Part shown: piece after piece, positions 18,510 to 28,293 of the stretch
How positions within the stretch are numbered: the first letter of the stretch is position 1
How the letters are laid out: every line of letters begins with the position of its first letter
Assembly: GCA_030154025.1 (NCBI GenBank)
Contig: JASKKT010000001.1
Span: forward strand, 28,173-92,172
Origin: Methanolobus sp.
GTDB lineage: Archaea; Halobacteriota; Methanosarcinia; Methanosarcinales; Methanosarcinaceae
Length of the DNA: 64,000 nucleotides
Direction of reading: 5' to 3'
Translations under genes and position numbers: made by a program
The notes under the pieces: model-generated
Seen by the model: the letters and a program-made list of their open reading frames with translations, nothing else
Told to the model about the DNA's origin: nothing
The model's database searches: none

Positions 18510-19373
18510 TTACAGGGGCATTATCTCTTTTTCAAGGAACCTTATCAGCTCTTTCTGATCGAATCCTGGTCCGTGTACATTATACTTTCCAAGCGGGCAG
18601 CGGCCTGTCCTTTCCGGGCCGTGGTAGTCCGAGCCGCCTGTCATCAGGAGCCCGTTTGCCTCTGATATATTGAACATTGTCTCTATATGCTCTATTGAGC
18701 TTTTCCCGTAAAATACCTCAAAGCCGTCCACTCCGCAGTTTATCAGGGTCCCGGCAACAAAGGATAGCATATCCATCCTCTCATACATTTCCAGGGTCCT
18801 GAGCAGATGTGCACAGATAGCTATGCCTCCTGCCTGATGTATTGCCTTGATTGTCTGTGCAGCAGGGAACTTCTTCATCTCTATGGCATAGGGTGAGGTC
18901 TCAGCAAGCCACTCGTAATGGAAATCATAGTTGCTCATGCCCTTGTTCACCACGGATTGTGCGATGTCGTGACGCGTTGGGATGCCGCTGATCTGTTCAA
19001 GGGCTTCACGGTCTATGATCCATCCGTGAGATTCAAGCATGGAGCAAACATTCTCGCAGTATTCGTCTGCGTTGCTCTTTGCCTCGTCCATCATTCTGAG
19101 GAGTGCTTCCTCTTCCCTGTCAAATCCGTATCCAAGAATATGCAGTTCGATATCGGGGAACTCAAGTTCGCTGGTGAGTTCGATCCCGGGTATGAAGGTG
19201 AGAGCTCTCTTTGCACATTCCCTTTCTACGATGTCAAGTCCCCCTATGGTGTCGTGGTCTGTGATGCTCAATGCCCGCAGTCCCGATTCGTGCGCCAGCT
19301 TGATGAGCTGTGCAGGATCCAGGTCGCCATCCGAGAAAGTCGTGTGTGAATGCAGGTCTACAATGTTCTCTAT
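18510..19373 (-). CDS. PHP-domain phosphoesterase with AUA at the expected start position
   Basis: Metal-dependent phosphoesterase of the PHP family (TrpH/YciV-like). The reading frame contains the N-terminal metal site IVDLHSHTTFSDGD, then SITDHDTIGG, IPGIELTSE, a middle HDIAQ segment, AICAHLLR and the C-terminal GGSDYHGP motif. No ATG, GTG or TTG occurs in frame between the upstream stop and the DLHSH motif; the first TTG (19271) would delete this catalytic motif. An ATA codon at 19373-19371 has GAGGGTG (19386-19380) upstream at normal spacing and is annotated here as the start (287 residues). A single extra G in the GGG run would instead join the ATG at 19387. The TATA box at about 19423-19433 fits a transcript starting near 19400. 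Confidence 0.8.
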   Translation of the reverse strand: MENIVDLHSHTTFSDGDLDPAQLIKLAHESGLRALSITDHDTIGGLDIVERECAKRALTFIPGIELTSELEFPDIELHILGYGFDREEEALLRMMDEAKSNADEYCENVCSMLESHGWIIDREALEQISGIPTRHDIAQSVVNKGMSNYDFHYEWLAETSPYAIEMKKFPAAQTIKAIHQAGGIAICAHLLRTLEMYERMDMLSFVAGTLINCGVDGFEVFYGKSSIEHIETMFNISEANGLLMTGGSDYHGPERTGRCPLGKYNVHGPGFDQKELIRFLEKEIMPL

Positions 19374-19387
19374 TTTTACACCCTCAT

Positions 19388-19946
19388 GAAAGCAAAATGA
19401 TTTAGAGAAAATATCAGCTTTTATCTATATAAAGCGATTTGAATAATAATGTTCGATAGTGACAAAAAAAGAATATTGAGGGTTGCCCCCGGTAATTCTA
19501 TGAGATTACCTCGTCATCTGTCCTGACTGTATCTATCGCCATATCAGCTCATCTTCTCTATGACTGCAAGTGCCTTTCCTGAAATTCTGAACCTGCTTAT
19601 TTTTTCTATAATTTTTCCATAAACTAGACCGAAATATGTGTTTTTCCTTTTTATGAAATAACATTCCTACTTCCTAGCTTCTAACATTTGCTCTTTTTTA
19701 TAGATCCTATTTCATATTGATACTTGTCTCTATTCCTTCAGGCTGCCATCGATACTAATTAAAGAAGACTTCCAGGTCCTGCTTAAAAAAAGAACAAGGA
19801 AAGAAAGCCTGGAAGGGCCATGGGGATAGAGTCCTGATAATTGTTTTCTTACAGGTCTTCATCTTTATTCAAAGGCTATTTATTTCCGTGAGTTATACCA
19901 CTCCCATCGAGTTCACTGAATCATACATCATCACGGAGAATCAAGA
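19388..19946. other. Intergenic region between PHP gene and purB
   Basis: About 560 bp, AT-rich. It holds the TATA box of the PHP gene (about 19423-19433, minus strand), a long-range inverted repeat CTTCCAGG/CCTGGAAG (19769-19776 and 19809-19816), and the purB leader. Two short minus-strand frames (around 19660-19545) are open for about 40 codons but lack starts or family matches; they may be decayed coding DNA. Confidence 0.4.
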
Positions 19947-21284
19947 ATGGCAATCCACCCAATAGAATACCGTTACGGGACAGACGAGATGAAACACGTC
20001 TGGAGCGAGGCGAACCGCCTTGAGAAGATCATGCAGGTCGAGGCAGCACTCGCAAAGGCGGAGGCGGATATCGGGCTTATTCCCAGGGAAGCCGCAGATA
20101 TGATCGAAAAGGGCATCACTACCGTAAAGCTTGAGAGGGTTAACGAGATCGAGGATGAGATCCACCACGATATGATGGCTGTTGTGCTCGCAATTTCCGA
20201 GCAGTGTGCAGGGGACGCCGGCAAGTGGGTGCACTTCGGCGCAACGTCAAATGACATGCTCGACACCGCAACGGCCCTGCAGTTCAGGGAAGCCGTTGCC
20301 ATACTGGAAGAGAAGATGCACAGGCTGCTGGATGTGCTGCTGGTGCAGGCCAGTGAGCACAAACACCTGGTCTGTGCAGGCAGGACTCACGGGCAGATAG
20401 GCGTGCCCACCACCTACGGCCTGCGTTTTGCAATATGGGCTTCCGAGGTCGGGCGTCATATCGAGCGTCTGGAGCAGCTAAAGCCGCGCCTGCTGGTCGG
20501 ACAGATGACCGGCGCCGTGGGCACACAGGCTGCGTTCGGCAAGGACGGCGTCGAGATCCAGAAACGTTCAATGAAGTATCTTGGCATTGGCTCAGTTGAT
20601 GTGTCCAACCAGATAATCCAGAGGGACCGCCATGCGGAGTTTGTGATGTGGATGGCCAATACTGTTACTACACTGGACAAGATAGGCGTTGAGATCCGCT
20701 CCCTGCAGAGAAGCGAGATAGCCGAAGTTGAGGAGAGCTTCAGAATAAAGCAGGTTGGCTCTTCCACAATGCCCCACAAGCGTAACCCCATCAAGTCCGA
20801 GCAGATATGCGGGCTTGCGAGGATAGTGCGTGCAATGGTGGAGCCGGAGTTGCTTAACAACACCCTCTGGGACGAGCGCGACCTGACGAATTCCTCATGC
20901 GAGCGCGTGGTCTTCCCCGAAGCATGTATCCTGACAGACCATGTCATCAAGCTTTCCATCGGCGTGGTCGAGAATCTCAGGTTCTACCCGGAGAACATCC
21001 GTCGTAACCTCGACCTGCTCAGGGGTCTGAACATGGGAGAGGCTGTAATGATCGAGCTCGCAAAGCGCGGCGTAGGACGCCAGGAAGCCCACGAGCTCGT
21101 GCGCTCCAGCGCCATGGAGGCACACGAATCCGGCAGGCATTTCAAGGAAGTGCTGCTGGCTAACGCAGACGTTGCAAAATACCTGAATGAACAGGACATC
21201 ATCAACCTTGTGGACCCGGACAGGTACATAGGCACCGCCGTGGAGCAGGTTGAAGCTGTCGTCGGGAAGCTTAAGAGAAAGTGA
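19947..21284 (+). CDS. purB: Adenylosuccinate lyase
   Basis: Acts twice in purine synthesis: releases fumarate from SAICAR and from adenylosuccinate. 445 residues, with the fumarase/aspartase superfamily regions: HFGATSNDMLDTA (about 93-105), AGRTHGQIGVPTTYG with the catalytic His (about 144-158) and the signature SSTMPHKRNPIKSEQ (about 270-285). A ribosome site GGAGA lies about ten bases before the ATG. Single gene with its own leader. Confidence 0.97.
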   Translation: MAIHPIEYRYGTDEMKHVWSEANRLEKIMQVEAALAKAEADIGLIPREAADMIEKGITTVKLERVNEIEDEIHHDMMAVVLAISEQCAGDAGKWVHFGATSNDMLDTATALQFREAVAILEEKMHRLLDVLLVQASEHKHLVCAGRTHGQIGVPTTYGLRFAIWASEVGRHIERLEQLKPRLLVGQMTGAVGTQAAFGKDGVEIQKRSMKYLGIGSVDVSNQIIQRDRHAEFVMWMANTVTTLDKIGVEIRSLQRSEIAEVEESFRIKQVGSSTMPHKRNPIKSEQICGLARIVRAMVEPELLNNTLWDERDLTNSSCERVVFPEACILTDHVIKLSIGVVENLRFYPENIRRNLDLLRGLNMGEAVMIELAKRGVGRQEAHELVRSSAMEAHESGRHFKEVLLANADVAKYLNEQDIINLVDPDRYIGTAVEQVEAVVGKLKRK

Positions 21285-21338
21285 AAATAAGGTGTCGAGG
21301 GTTAACAAACCCTCAAGTGATCTTTTTGTTCGAGGCTT

Positions 21339-21830
21339 TCAGTCCACTTTGTCATATTTTGATGGAGGCGCCCCGCAGACCGGGCAATTATCCTCGGGTT
21401 TGCCTTCGTGGGTATGGCCACAGACACTGCAAACATAGTAATCGACATCCTCGTTCTTTCCTATCTCCTCCAGGGCCTTTTCAAAGAGCCTTGCATGGAT
21501 CTTTTCCACTTTGTTGGCCACCTCAAAGCTCCATAGTGCCCGGTTGTCACCATCCTTCTTTGCCTCCTCTATGAACCCCGGGTACATGGTCTGGAACTCA
21601 TATTTTTCACCGGCGACAGCTTCTTTCAGGTTGTCCATTGTGGTCCCGATACCACCCATGCGCTGGAGATGGTTGTGGGCATGGACAGTTTCTGCTGCAG
21701 CAGCTGCCCTGAATAGTTTGGCTATCTGAGGATATCCTTCAGCATCCGCCTTTTTAGCAAATGCAAGATAGGTTCTGTTCGCCATCGATTCGCCGGTAAA
21801 TGCTGCTTTCAGATTGTCTTTTGAACTTAT
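21339..21830 (-). CDS. Rubrerythrin with AUA at the expected start position
   Basis: Non-haem diiron peroxidase against oxidative stress. The C-terminal rubredoxin domain has C134-x2-C137 and C149-x2-C152. The four-helix domain contains AETVHAHNHL and VEKIHARLFEKAL ligand motifs. The first conserved diiron Glu lies in NLKAAFTGES, which is in frame but upstream of the first ATG (21785). The frame has no ATG, GTG or TTG before that, back to a stop; an ATA codon at 21830-21828 sits five bases after GGGGGAT and would give the usual rubrerythrin N-terminus (x-SSKDNLKAAFTGES). It is annotated from there (163 residues). If AUA does not function, the gene is impaired. Confidence 0.82.
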   Translation of the reverse strand: MSSKDNLKAAFTGESMANRTYLAFAKKADAEGYPQIAKLFRAAAAAETVHAHNHLQRMGGIGTTMDNLKEAVAGEKYEFQTMYPGFIEEAKKDGDNRALWSFEVANKVEKIHARLFEKALEEIGKNEDVDYYVCSVCGHTHEGKPEDNCPVCGAPPSKYDKVD

Positions 21831-21974
21831 TTTAAATCCCCCTTTGTCAGAGACAGTTTCACAGTGTTAACTGCCCTCATATCTATTATCTTTAACGCTA
21901 AACTGCAACTATTGGGTAAACAGGTCGGCTCCGGACTGTTGTGTGCAAATTTCCGGCAATCTTCCTGACTCTGT

Positions 21975-22324
21975 TTAGCACAGTCCTGAGGCCTTAAGGA
22001 GCTTTTCCAGGTCTGCTTTTGATGTCTGGACAAAGACCCCTCTTGTGCCGGAAATAAGCACTGTCCAGTCCCCGCCGCTGTACATCCAGTTGTGCTGGGG
22101 CACCCACTTCATCTTGTATAACTGGGTGTAGGCAGTGGCAAGGGCATCGAAGTTCATGTTCACCGCCCCACAGAACTTTGCTGTCATTTCTGCCATCTCT
22201 TTGGACATTTCATCTTGGCCTTGTAATCAGACAGTTTTCCGTCGGCGCTGAATATGCCGGCCGCCATTATCCCTTCGAATTTCAACAGCTCATCTAACGA
22301 TAGGTTGCATTCTTTTCTTTCCAT
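21975..22324 (-). pseudogene. DUF2173 family gene with a one-base frameshift
   Basis: The ATG at 22324 (after a GGGG-containing site) opens a frame encoding LSLDELLKFEGIMAAGIFSADGKLSDYKAKM, the N-terminus of a DUF2173 protein. The family continues in another frame as MSKEMAEMTAKFCGAVNMNFDALATAYTQL...KMKWVPQHNWMYSGGDWTVLISGTRGVFVQTSKAD to the stop at 21975. The frames meet at 22200-22212, where one extra A in an AAA run would join them into about 115 residues. The ATG at 22208 could still express the C-terminal 77 residues. Function of DUF2173 is unknown; it is frequent in methanogens and sulfur bacteria. Natural mutation and sequencing error cannot be told apart here. Confidence 0.78.
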
Positions 22325-22502
22325 ATTCTAACCCCACTTCAAATAAAAAGGATCCAATGATCCTTATGAAAAAAGAGGCATATTGCCTTATATAAGGGTA
22401 TGGCAACGCCTCAACGATTTCCTAAAGACCACATGCTATGATTCGATTTCCTCAAATGGCAAACAAGCAAAACATAATAAGGAGCAGTGAACTGGAAGAT
22501 GC

Positions 22503-25334
22503 TTATTTGGCCAGCATCTTCTTCAGGAACTGTCCTGTGTGGGAAATCTCGTTCTTTGCAACTTCCTCAGGCGTCCCTTCCGCTATGACCTCGCCGCCCC
22601 TGGCGCCGCCCTCGGGACCCATGTCGATTATCCAGTCCGCGGTCTTGATGACGTCAAGGTTGTGCTCAATGACGATCACAGTATTGCCTGCTTCCACCAG
22701 CCTCTGCAGAACCTCCAGGAGCTTCTTCACATCATCGAAGTGCAGTCCGGTTGTTGGCTCGTCCAGTATATAGACGGTCTTGCCCGTGGAACGCTTGCTC
22801 AGTTCGGTGGCAAGCTTGACCCTCTGGGCCTCACCTCCTGAAAGGGTCGTGGACGACTGGCCAAGCTTGATATAGCCGAGGCCCACATCGTAGAGCGTCT
22901 GCAGCTTGCGGCTGATGGCAGGTATGTTCTCGAAGAACTCCAGTCCTTCCTCCACTGTCATGTCCAGCACCTCGGCGATATTCTTGTCCTTATACGTAAC
23001 CTCCAGGGTCTCGCGATTGTAGCGCTTCCCATGGCATACTTCGCAGGGCACGTACACATCAGGGAGGAAGTGCATCTCTATGGTGATTATCCCGTCGCCC
23101 GAGCATGCCTCGCATCTGCCTCCGCGCACATTGAAACTGAAGCGGCCGGCCTGGTATCCCCTGGCACGGGCTGTCTTTGTCTGTGCGAACAGCTCCCTTA
23201 TGGGTGTGAAGAGATTGGTGTAGGTGGCAGGGTTTGAACGTGGTGTCCTTCCGATGGGTGACTGGTCTATGGTGATGACCTTGTCCACGTGCTCCAGACC
23301 TTCGATATCCCTGAACTTTCCTGGAATCTCCCTGGCCTTGTTAAGTTTTCTGGCAAGCACTTTATTAAGTGTCTCATTGATAAGCGTGCTCTTGCCTGAG
23401 CCGGAAACCCCGGTAATGCATACCAGAATGCCCAGCGGGAACTCCACGTCAACGTCCTTGAGATTGTTCTCGCCTGCACCGTACAGCACTAGCTTGTTCC
23501 TGGGCTTGCGCCTTTTCTCAGGCACGTCGATGGTCACCTTTCCGCTGAGGTATTTCCCCGTAAGCGATTCCTCATTTGCCATTATTTCACCAGGAGTGCC
23601 CTCGGCCACGATCGCACCGCCGTGAATGCCGGCACCGGGACCCATATCAACCACATGGTCGGCGCTGCAGATGGTCTCTTCGTCGTGCTCCACCACAAGG
23701 ACCGTGTTACCGATATCCTTCAGGTGCTTGAGGGTATTGATAAGCCGCAGGTTATCCCTCTGGTGCAGGCCGATACTCGGCTCATCAAGGATGTAGAGCA
23801 CTCCCATGAGGCTTGAGCCTATCTGGGTGGCAAGCCTGATGCGCTGTGCCTCTCCTCCGGAAAGGGTCAGGGTAGCCCTGCTCATAGTGAGATAGTCCAG
23901 GCCTACGTCCACCAGGAAGCCAAGCCTTGCTTTAATCTCTTTCAGGATAAGGCGGGCAATGGCATATTCGCGCTCGTTCAGCTTTGTTTCCAGCACCTGG
24001 AAGAAATGGAGGCACTCCTCCACAGACATATTGGTGACTTCGATGATGTTGTAGCCATCCACCTTTACCGCAAGGCTGGCTGGCTTGAGCCTCTTTCCAT
24101 GGCATACCTGGCAGGGTTTTGTACTGATGTAGCGCTGCATCCTGTTCTTACTGGTCTCGGATTCCGTGTTCTCGAATATCTTGGAAAGGTTCGCGATGAC
24201 CCCTTTGAACCTGCCGGTGTGCCGCCAGGCGCCCCCGTTCCTGCCGATATGGGAAAAGGAGATGGGCTCATCACTTCCATAAAATAAGATGTGCTGTATC
24301 TCCGGGTCAAGTTCGCTGAAGGGAACGTCCATGGAGAATTTAAAGTGCTTTGCAAGTGATTCCACGGACTGCATGTAGTACCCGTCCTTGGTCTTGCTGT
24401 TCCAGGGTTCGATGGCACCCTGGGCAAGACTCAGGCTCTTGTCAGGGACTATCAGGTCAGGGTCGAACTCCATGGCAGTGCCCAGACCGTGGCACTCAGG
24501 ACAGGCGCCTTGCGGACTGTTGAAGGAGAACGCTGCAGGCTCCATTTCCTCAAAGCCTATGCCGCACTCGGAGCAGGCAAGTTTCTCACTGAATGTCAGT
24601 TCCTCTCCGTCGATTATCTGCACCGTGAGGGTGCCGCCGCTCTTCTCAAGCGCCGTCTCCACAGATTGCGAGAGCCTTTCATCTATGCCTTTCTTGATCA
24701 CAAGCCTGTCCACAAGCACATCTATGTTATGCTTGACATAGCGCTCGAGCTCGATATTATCCGCTTCTTCCAGCGAATGGACCTCCCCGTCGATGCGGGC
24801 CCTGGTGAAGCCATCGGCAAGCAGGTCCGCAAGGAGTTTCCTGTACTCTCCCTTCCTCTCCCTTACAACGGGGGCTAGCACGTGTATCTTTGAGCCTTCG
24901 GGTAGCCTCATGATGCTGTCCACTATCTGGTCCACGCTCTGGGTGGCTATGACCCTGCCGCACTGGGGGCAGTGCCTTATGCCTATCCTTGCAAAGAGCA
25001 ACCTGAAATAGTCATAGATCTCGGTAACCGTGCCCACAGTGGACCTGGGGTTCTTGCTTGTGGTCTTCTGTTCTATGGATATGGCAGGCGATAAGCCCTC
25101 GATGTATTCCACATCCGGCTTTTCCATAAGTCCGAGGAACTGCCTGGCATAGGCTGAGAGTGATTCCACATATCTCCTCTGCCCTTCGGCATAGATCGTA
25201 TCAAAAGCGAGTGACGATTTCCCTGAACCGCTGAGCCCGGTTATCACAATGAGTTTATCCCGGGGCAATGTCAGGTCAAGGTTTTTAAGGTTATGTTCTT
25301 TTGCACCTTTTATTACTATATTACTCAAGGACAT
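22503..25334 (-). CDS. uvrA: UvrABC excision nuclease subunit A
   Basis: DNA damage-recognition ATPase of nucleotide excision repair. 943 residues, the usual bacterial length, with two ABC modules: Walker [10 protein letters not shown] near residue 34 and GVSGSGKST near 643, two LSGGEAQR signatures, a zinc finger CSECGIGF...ACPECHGLG and a second CEACSGDG...CEVCHGKR. A bacterial system found in some Methanosarcinales. uvrB and uvrC are not in this window. The start at 25334 is supported by the conserved [18 protein letters not shown] beginning. A TATA-like region lies in the 250-bp gap to htpX. Confidence 0.97.
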   Translation of the reverse strand: MSLSNIVIKGAKEHNLKNLDLTLPRDKLIVITGLSGSGKSSLAFDTIYAEGQRRYVESLSAYARQFLGLMEKPDVEYIEGLSPAISIEQKTTSKNPRSTVGTVTEIYDYFRLLFARIGIRHCPQCGRVIATQSVDQIVDSIMRLPEGSKIHVLAPVVRERKGEYRKLLADLLADGFTRARIDGEVHSLEEADNIELERYVKHNIDVLVDRLVIKKGIDERLSQSVETALEKSGGTLTVQIIDGEELTFSEKLACSECGIGFEEMEPAAFSFNSPQGACPECHGLGTAMEFDPDLIVPDKSLSLAQGAIEPWNSKTKDGYYMQSVESLAKHFKFSMDVPFSELDPEIQHILFYGSDEPISFSHIGRNGGAWRHTGRFKGVIANLSKIFENTESETSKNRMQRYISTKPCQVCHGKRLKPASLAVKVDGYNIIEVTNMSVEECLHFFQVLETKLNEREYAIARLILKEIKARLGFLVDVGLDYLTMSRATLTLSGGEAQRIRLATQIGSSLMGVLYILDEPSIGLHQRDNLRLINTLKHLKDIGNTVLVVEHDEETICSADHVVDMGPGAGIHGGAIVAEGTPGEIMANEESLTGKYLSGKVTIDVPEKRRKPRNKLVLYGAGENNLKDVDVEFPLGILVCITGVSGSGKSTLINETLNKVLARKLNKAREIPGKFRDIEGLEHVDKVITIDQSPIGRTPRSNPATYTNLFTPIRELFAQTKTARARGYQAGRFSFNVRGGRCEACSGDGIITIEMHFLPDVYVPCEVCHGKRYNRETLEVTYKDKNIAEVLDMTVEEGLEFFENIPAISRKLQTLYDVGLGYIKLGQSSTTLSGGEAQRVKLATELSKRSTGKTVYILDEPTTGLHFDDVKKLLEVLQRLVEAGNTVIVIEHNLDVIKTADWIIDMGPEGGARGGEVIAEGTPEEVAKNEISHTGQFLKKMLAK

Positions 25335-25583
25335 GTCTGTATTTTCATAAGGTGGTTAGTAAGTAAAGTTTGCGGTAACTATGTTCATGAATACGTTTCA
25401 GGCATATCCTGCTTTTCGACAGCCTGCGCAATCCCTTGAAACAAATGCAGATGAAAATTACTTTGCAGACAGCAAAAATCCTTCTGACAAGGATTATATG
25501 CTGTAAAACACTATTAACCCAGGAGTGCATATAATACAAAGGAAGAAAAAGACAATACAAGTAATTATACTGAGGCTTGGATC

Positions 25584-26465
25584 ATGGTGAAATGGAAACG
25601 GGATATGGGACTGGAAGCAAGGATGGTCATAACGATGTTCCTGCTGGCTGCAGTTTATCTTTTCTTCCTGGCAGCCCTCGCTTTTCTTGATACCCCTGTG
25701 GGATTCATCCTTATCTTCATAGGCTTGTTCATGGGTCTGCAATATTATTACTCTGACAGGCTGGTCCTCTGGTCAATGAACGCCAGAGTGGTTTCGGAAG
25801 CAGAGGCTCCGAACCTTCATCAGACCATCACAAGGCTGTGCGCCATGGCCGACCTGCCGAAGCCCAAGATCGCTATTGTAAGGACTCCTATGCCAAATGC
25901 CTTTGCAACCGGGAAGGGCCCCAACAGCGCAGTGGTGGCGGTCACCACCGGGCTGATGGACAGGCTCAACCAGGGGGAACTCGAGGCCGTACTGGCCCAT
26001 GAACTCAGCCACGTCAAGAACAGGGACATGACCGTGCTGACCATAGCCAGTTTCCTCTCCACCGCTGCCTTTTATCTTGTAAGGTATGGTATGTACTTTG
26101 GCGGCTTCGGCAACAACAGGAAAGGCGGAGGCAGTATAATCCTTGTATGGGTCATTTCCATTGCCGTATGGGTGATCAGTTTCCTGCTCATCCGCGTGCT
26201 TTCGCGCTACCGTGAGCTTGCTGCCGACAGGGGTGCAGCCATGGTCACAGGTAATCCCGGCAATCTGATCTCTGCACTGATGAAGATAAGCGATACTATG
26301 CCAAAGATACCTACGGAAGACCTGAGGAAGGCCGAAGGCATGAACGCGTTCTTTATCGTACCTGCTTTATCGGGTTCTTCTGTCATGAGCCTCTTCTCCA
26401 CACATCCGACAACGGAAAAGCGTATAGCTGAGCTTGAGAAGATGCAGAGGGAGATGGAGTCCTGA
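25584..26465 (+). CDS. htpX: Membrane zinc metalloprotease HtpX
   Basis: M48 family membrane protease that removes damaged or misfolded membrane proteins. 293 residues: two N-terminal membrane helices (about 14-34 and 38-54), the zinc site HELSH (139-143), two further helices (about 150-200) and a third ligand in YRELAADR (about 210). GAGG lies eight bases before the ATG. It overlaps the next gene, pspAB, by one base (TGATG). Together with pspAB and the facing pspA-pspAA genes it forms an envelope stress group. Confidence 0.95.
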   Translation: MVKWKRDMGLEARMVITMFLLAAVYLFFLAALAFLDTPVGFILIFIGLFMGLQYYYSDRLVLWSMNARVVSEAEAPNLHQTITRLCAMADLPKPKIAIVRTPMPNAFATGKGPNSAVVAVTTGLMDRLNQGELEAVLAHELSHVKNRDMTVLTIASFLSTAAFYLVRYGMYFGGFGNNRKGGGSIILVWVISIAVWVISFLLIRVLSRYRELAADRGAAMVTGNPGNLISALMKISDTMPKIPTEDLRKAEGMNAFFIVPALSGSSVMSLFSTHPTTEKRIAELEKMQREMES

Positions 26466-27037
26466 TGGGCCTGCGGGATATGTTCGACTCGGTGCTTGGA
26501 AAGAGCAGGCTACCTGAAGCAAAGACGGACCGCCTGTTTGCAATATCCACAGCCGTGGTGACCATGGAGATGAACATGAACCTTGTACCCTCAGGTTCTG
26601 CAGGCATCTGCTTCAAGTCCATGGACATGTCTCGCTACCAGGCGGTCAGGGAAGAGATAGAAGGCCTGCTTAAGCATAGTGCGGCTGAGACCGGCACTGA
26701 CTACCGGCTTGAGAAGGACGAGTACAATTTCCTATGGGTTGTACTGAAAGACCCTGATTTTGAGGATCTTGTGACCACTATCCATATGATCTCCCAGACA
26801 CTCATTGAAGGCGGTTTCGGAGAGCAGTTGCTGTGTGCCGTTTACAGGTTCGAGAGCAAGGGTCCTGTCTACTGGATATATAACTTCAAGCAGGGAAGCT
26901 ACTATCCCTTCGTGCCAAGGGAAAAGAACAAGAGGGACAACTCCACGGAGATGAGGCTCAAGTCACTCATAGAAAAGGAGCTGCCCGTTGAGAAGAATCT
27001 GGAAAAATGGTATCCTCTGTGGGGAATGCCATTCTGA
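26465..27037 (+). CDS. pspAB: PspA-associated protein PspAB
   Basis: 190-residue soluble protein with the conserved beginning MGLRDMFDSVLGKSRLP and the WYPLWGMPF end typical of the PspAB family, which is found next to HtpX in archaea and actinobacteria. Biochemical role unknown; genetic context places it in the phage-shock-type membrane stress response. Coupled to htpX by a one-base overlap. It converges on pspAA with only 5 bp between the stops. Confidence 0.82.
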   Translation: MGLRDMFDSVLGKSRLPEAKTDRLFAISTAVVTMEMNMNLVPSGSAGICFKSMDMSRYQAVREEIEGLLKHSAAETGTDYRLEKDEYNFLWVVLKDPDFEDLVTTIHMISQTLIEGGFGEQLLCAVYRFESKGPVYWIYNFKQGSYYPFVPREKNKRDNSTEMRLKSLIEKELPVEKNLEKWYPLWGMPF

Positions 27038-27042
27038 ATCTC

Positions 27043-27321
27043 TCAGCCTTCCAGTAAGCCGTCGCCTGCGAAGATCTGTCTTGCTTCCCTGAGACTGAGA
27101 TCCTCAGGCGGGACGATGACATCAGATTCCTTGAGGTCGCTATCGTCAAGTTTCTTTCCCTTGGACCTTATGCAGTTAAGGAGCTTTGAGAGCTCGGCCC
27201 TGTATTCCTCTTCCTTTCCCTCTGCCACCAGTTCCACTATCCTGTTGTCGATGGCGTTGAGTTCATCGAACAGGCCGCTTGGCACCTCGTACTGCCCTTC
27301 CTCGGATATCCTTATTATCAT
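27043..27321 (-). CDS. pspAA: PspA-associated protein PspAA
   Basis: 92-residue protein, mixed helix/strand with MIIRISEEGQYEVPSGLFDELNAIDN at the start and a charged middle, matching the PspAA family that is encoded directly after pspA in archaea and some bacteria. Probably modulates PspA. It overlaps the pspA stop by 4 bp (ATGA). No transmembrane segment. Confidence 0.82.
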   Translation of the reverse strand: MIIRISEEGQYEVPSGLFDELNAIDNRIVELVAEGKEEEYRAELSKLLNCIRSKGKKLDDSDLKESDVIVPPEDLSLREARQIFAGDGLLEG

Positions 27322-28016
27322 TTTCCCGCCTCCTTCTTAAGCCTTGCAAGCTCGCTATCCACGCCGGACTGCGCACTGAGCTTTGCAAGCTCCCGGTCTA
27401 TATCGTCTCCGCTGCTGGTGAAGTCTTCAAGGGTGCCTGCCTCGATGAGCTCATCAAGGGCCGATGCACGGGCCTTCATATCCTCGGTCTTGTTCTCGGC
27501 TCTCTCGATGGCAAGTCCCACATCTGCCATTTCCTCGCTGATGCCCGATACTGACTCGCTTATCTTGACCTGGGCCTCGGCTGCGGAATACTGTGCCTTG
27601 ATGGTCTCCTTCTTTGTCCTGAAGACCTCAACCTTGGTGGAAAGGCGTTTCTCTGCGGCCACAAGTTTCTCCTGCTCCTTCTCCAGCTCTGCTATCTGCA
27701 TATCGAGGCCCTGTATCTGTGTGCTGAGCGCGCTCTTCCTTTCGAGTGCCAGCCTTGCAAGGTCTTCCCTGTCGGCTTTGATGGCATCCCTTGCCTGTGA
27801 ATCGAACTTGTCCATGCTCTGCTGGAGCTTCGAGCGCTGCAGCTGGAGCCTCTTCTTGGAGGTAGCTACCTCTGCCACACCGCGTTTGACATTCTGCAAC
27901 ATCTCAAGCTGCTTCTCGTAAGAGTAATCCAGTGTCTCACGCGGATCCTCCATCTTGTTGAGCATTTTGTTCATCTTAGACTTAACTACGATTTCCATTC
28001 TATTGAATAAACCCAT
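27318..28016 (-). CDS. pspA: PspA/IM30 membrane stress protein
   Basis: Peripheral membrane protein of the ESCRT-III superfamily that binds and stabilises stressed membranes. 232 residues, almost entirely helical coiled coil after the N-terminal amphipathic helix MGLFNRMEIVVKSKMNKML; the EDPRETLDYSYEKQLEMLQ segment is typical. A longer frame reaches 28043, but the ATG at 28016 has a strong GGGAGG site seven bases upstream and gives the conserved N-terminus. The last part is the acidic TSSGDDIDRELAKL tail. Operon with pspAA. Confidence 0.95.
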   Translation of the reverse strand: MGLFNRMEIVVKSKMNKMLNKMEDPRETLDYSYEKQLEMLQNVKRGVAEVATSKKRLQLQRSKLQQSMDKFDSQARDAIKADREDLARLALERKSALSTQIQGLDMQIAELEKEQEKLVAAEKRLSTKVEVFRTKKETIKAQYSAAEAQVKISESVSGISEEMADVGLAIERAENKTEDMKARASALDELIEAGTLEDFTSSGDDIDRELAKLSAQSGVDSELARLKKEAGK

Positions 28017-28293
28017 GATCTTCCTCCCGGTATAATTCCTCAAGTACTGATATTGGCTTATGTTGTATCTGTCTGTCGGATACTTTAAATTTTCTTCACT
28101 GTCTATTATCTAAAGTTACAAAAAGCATATCACATTTGTCCTGCAAGAGTGCCTCTTAAATTTATGGATATGTTTCTTTCGGAGGCTGGGTCACTATTTT
28201 GTACTTTTCTGCATCAGGTATATTTTAGTAACGCTCATCTATATTAATATGTAGAAGCCAATCATAGAATACCAACAAACAGAAGGAATCGAT

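Noticed and set aside
19530-19680. Two short minus-strand frames upstream of the PHP gene
   Set aside because: About 40 codons, no clear start, no family; could be decayed coding DNA but not supportable.
21827-22033. 68-codon minus-strand frame between the DUF2173 gene and rubrerythrin
   Set aside because: It overlaps the end of the DUF2173 gene in another frame, has no family resemblance and lacks a ribosome site; its last part is simply the rubrerythrin leader.
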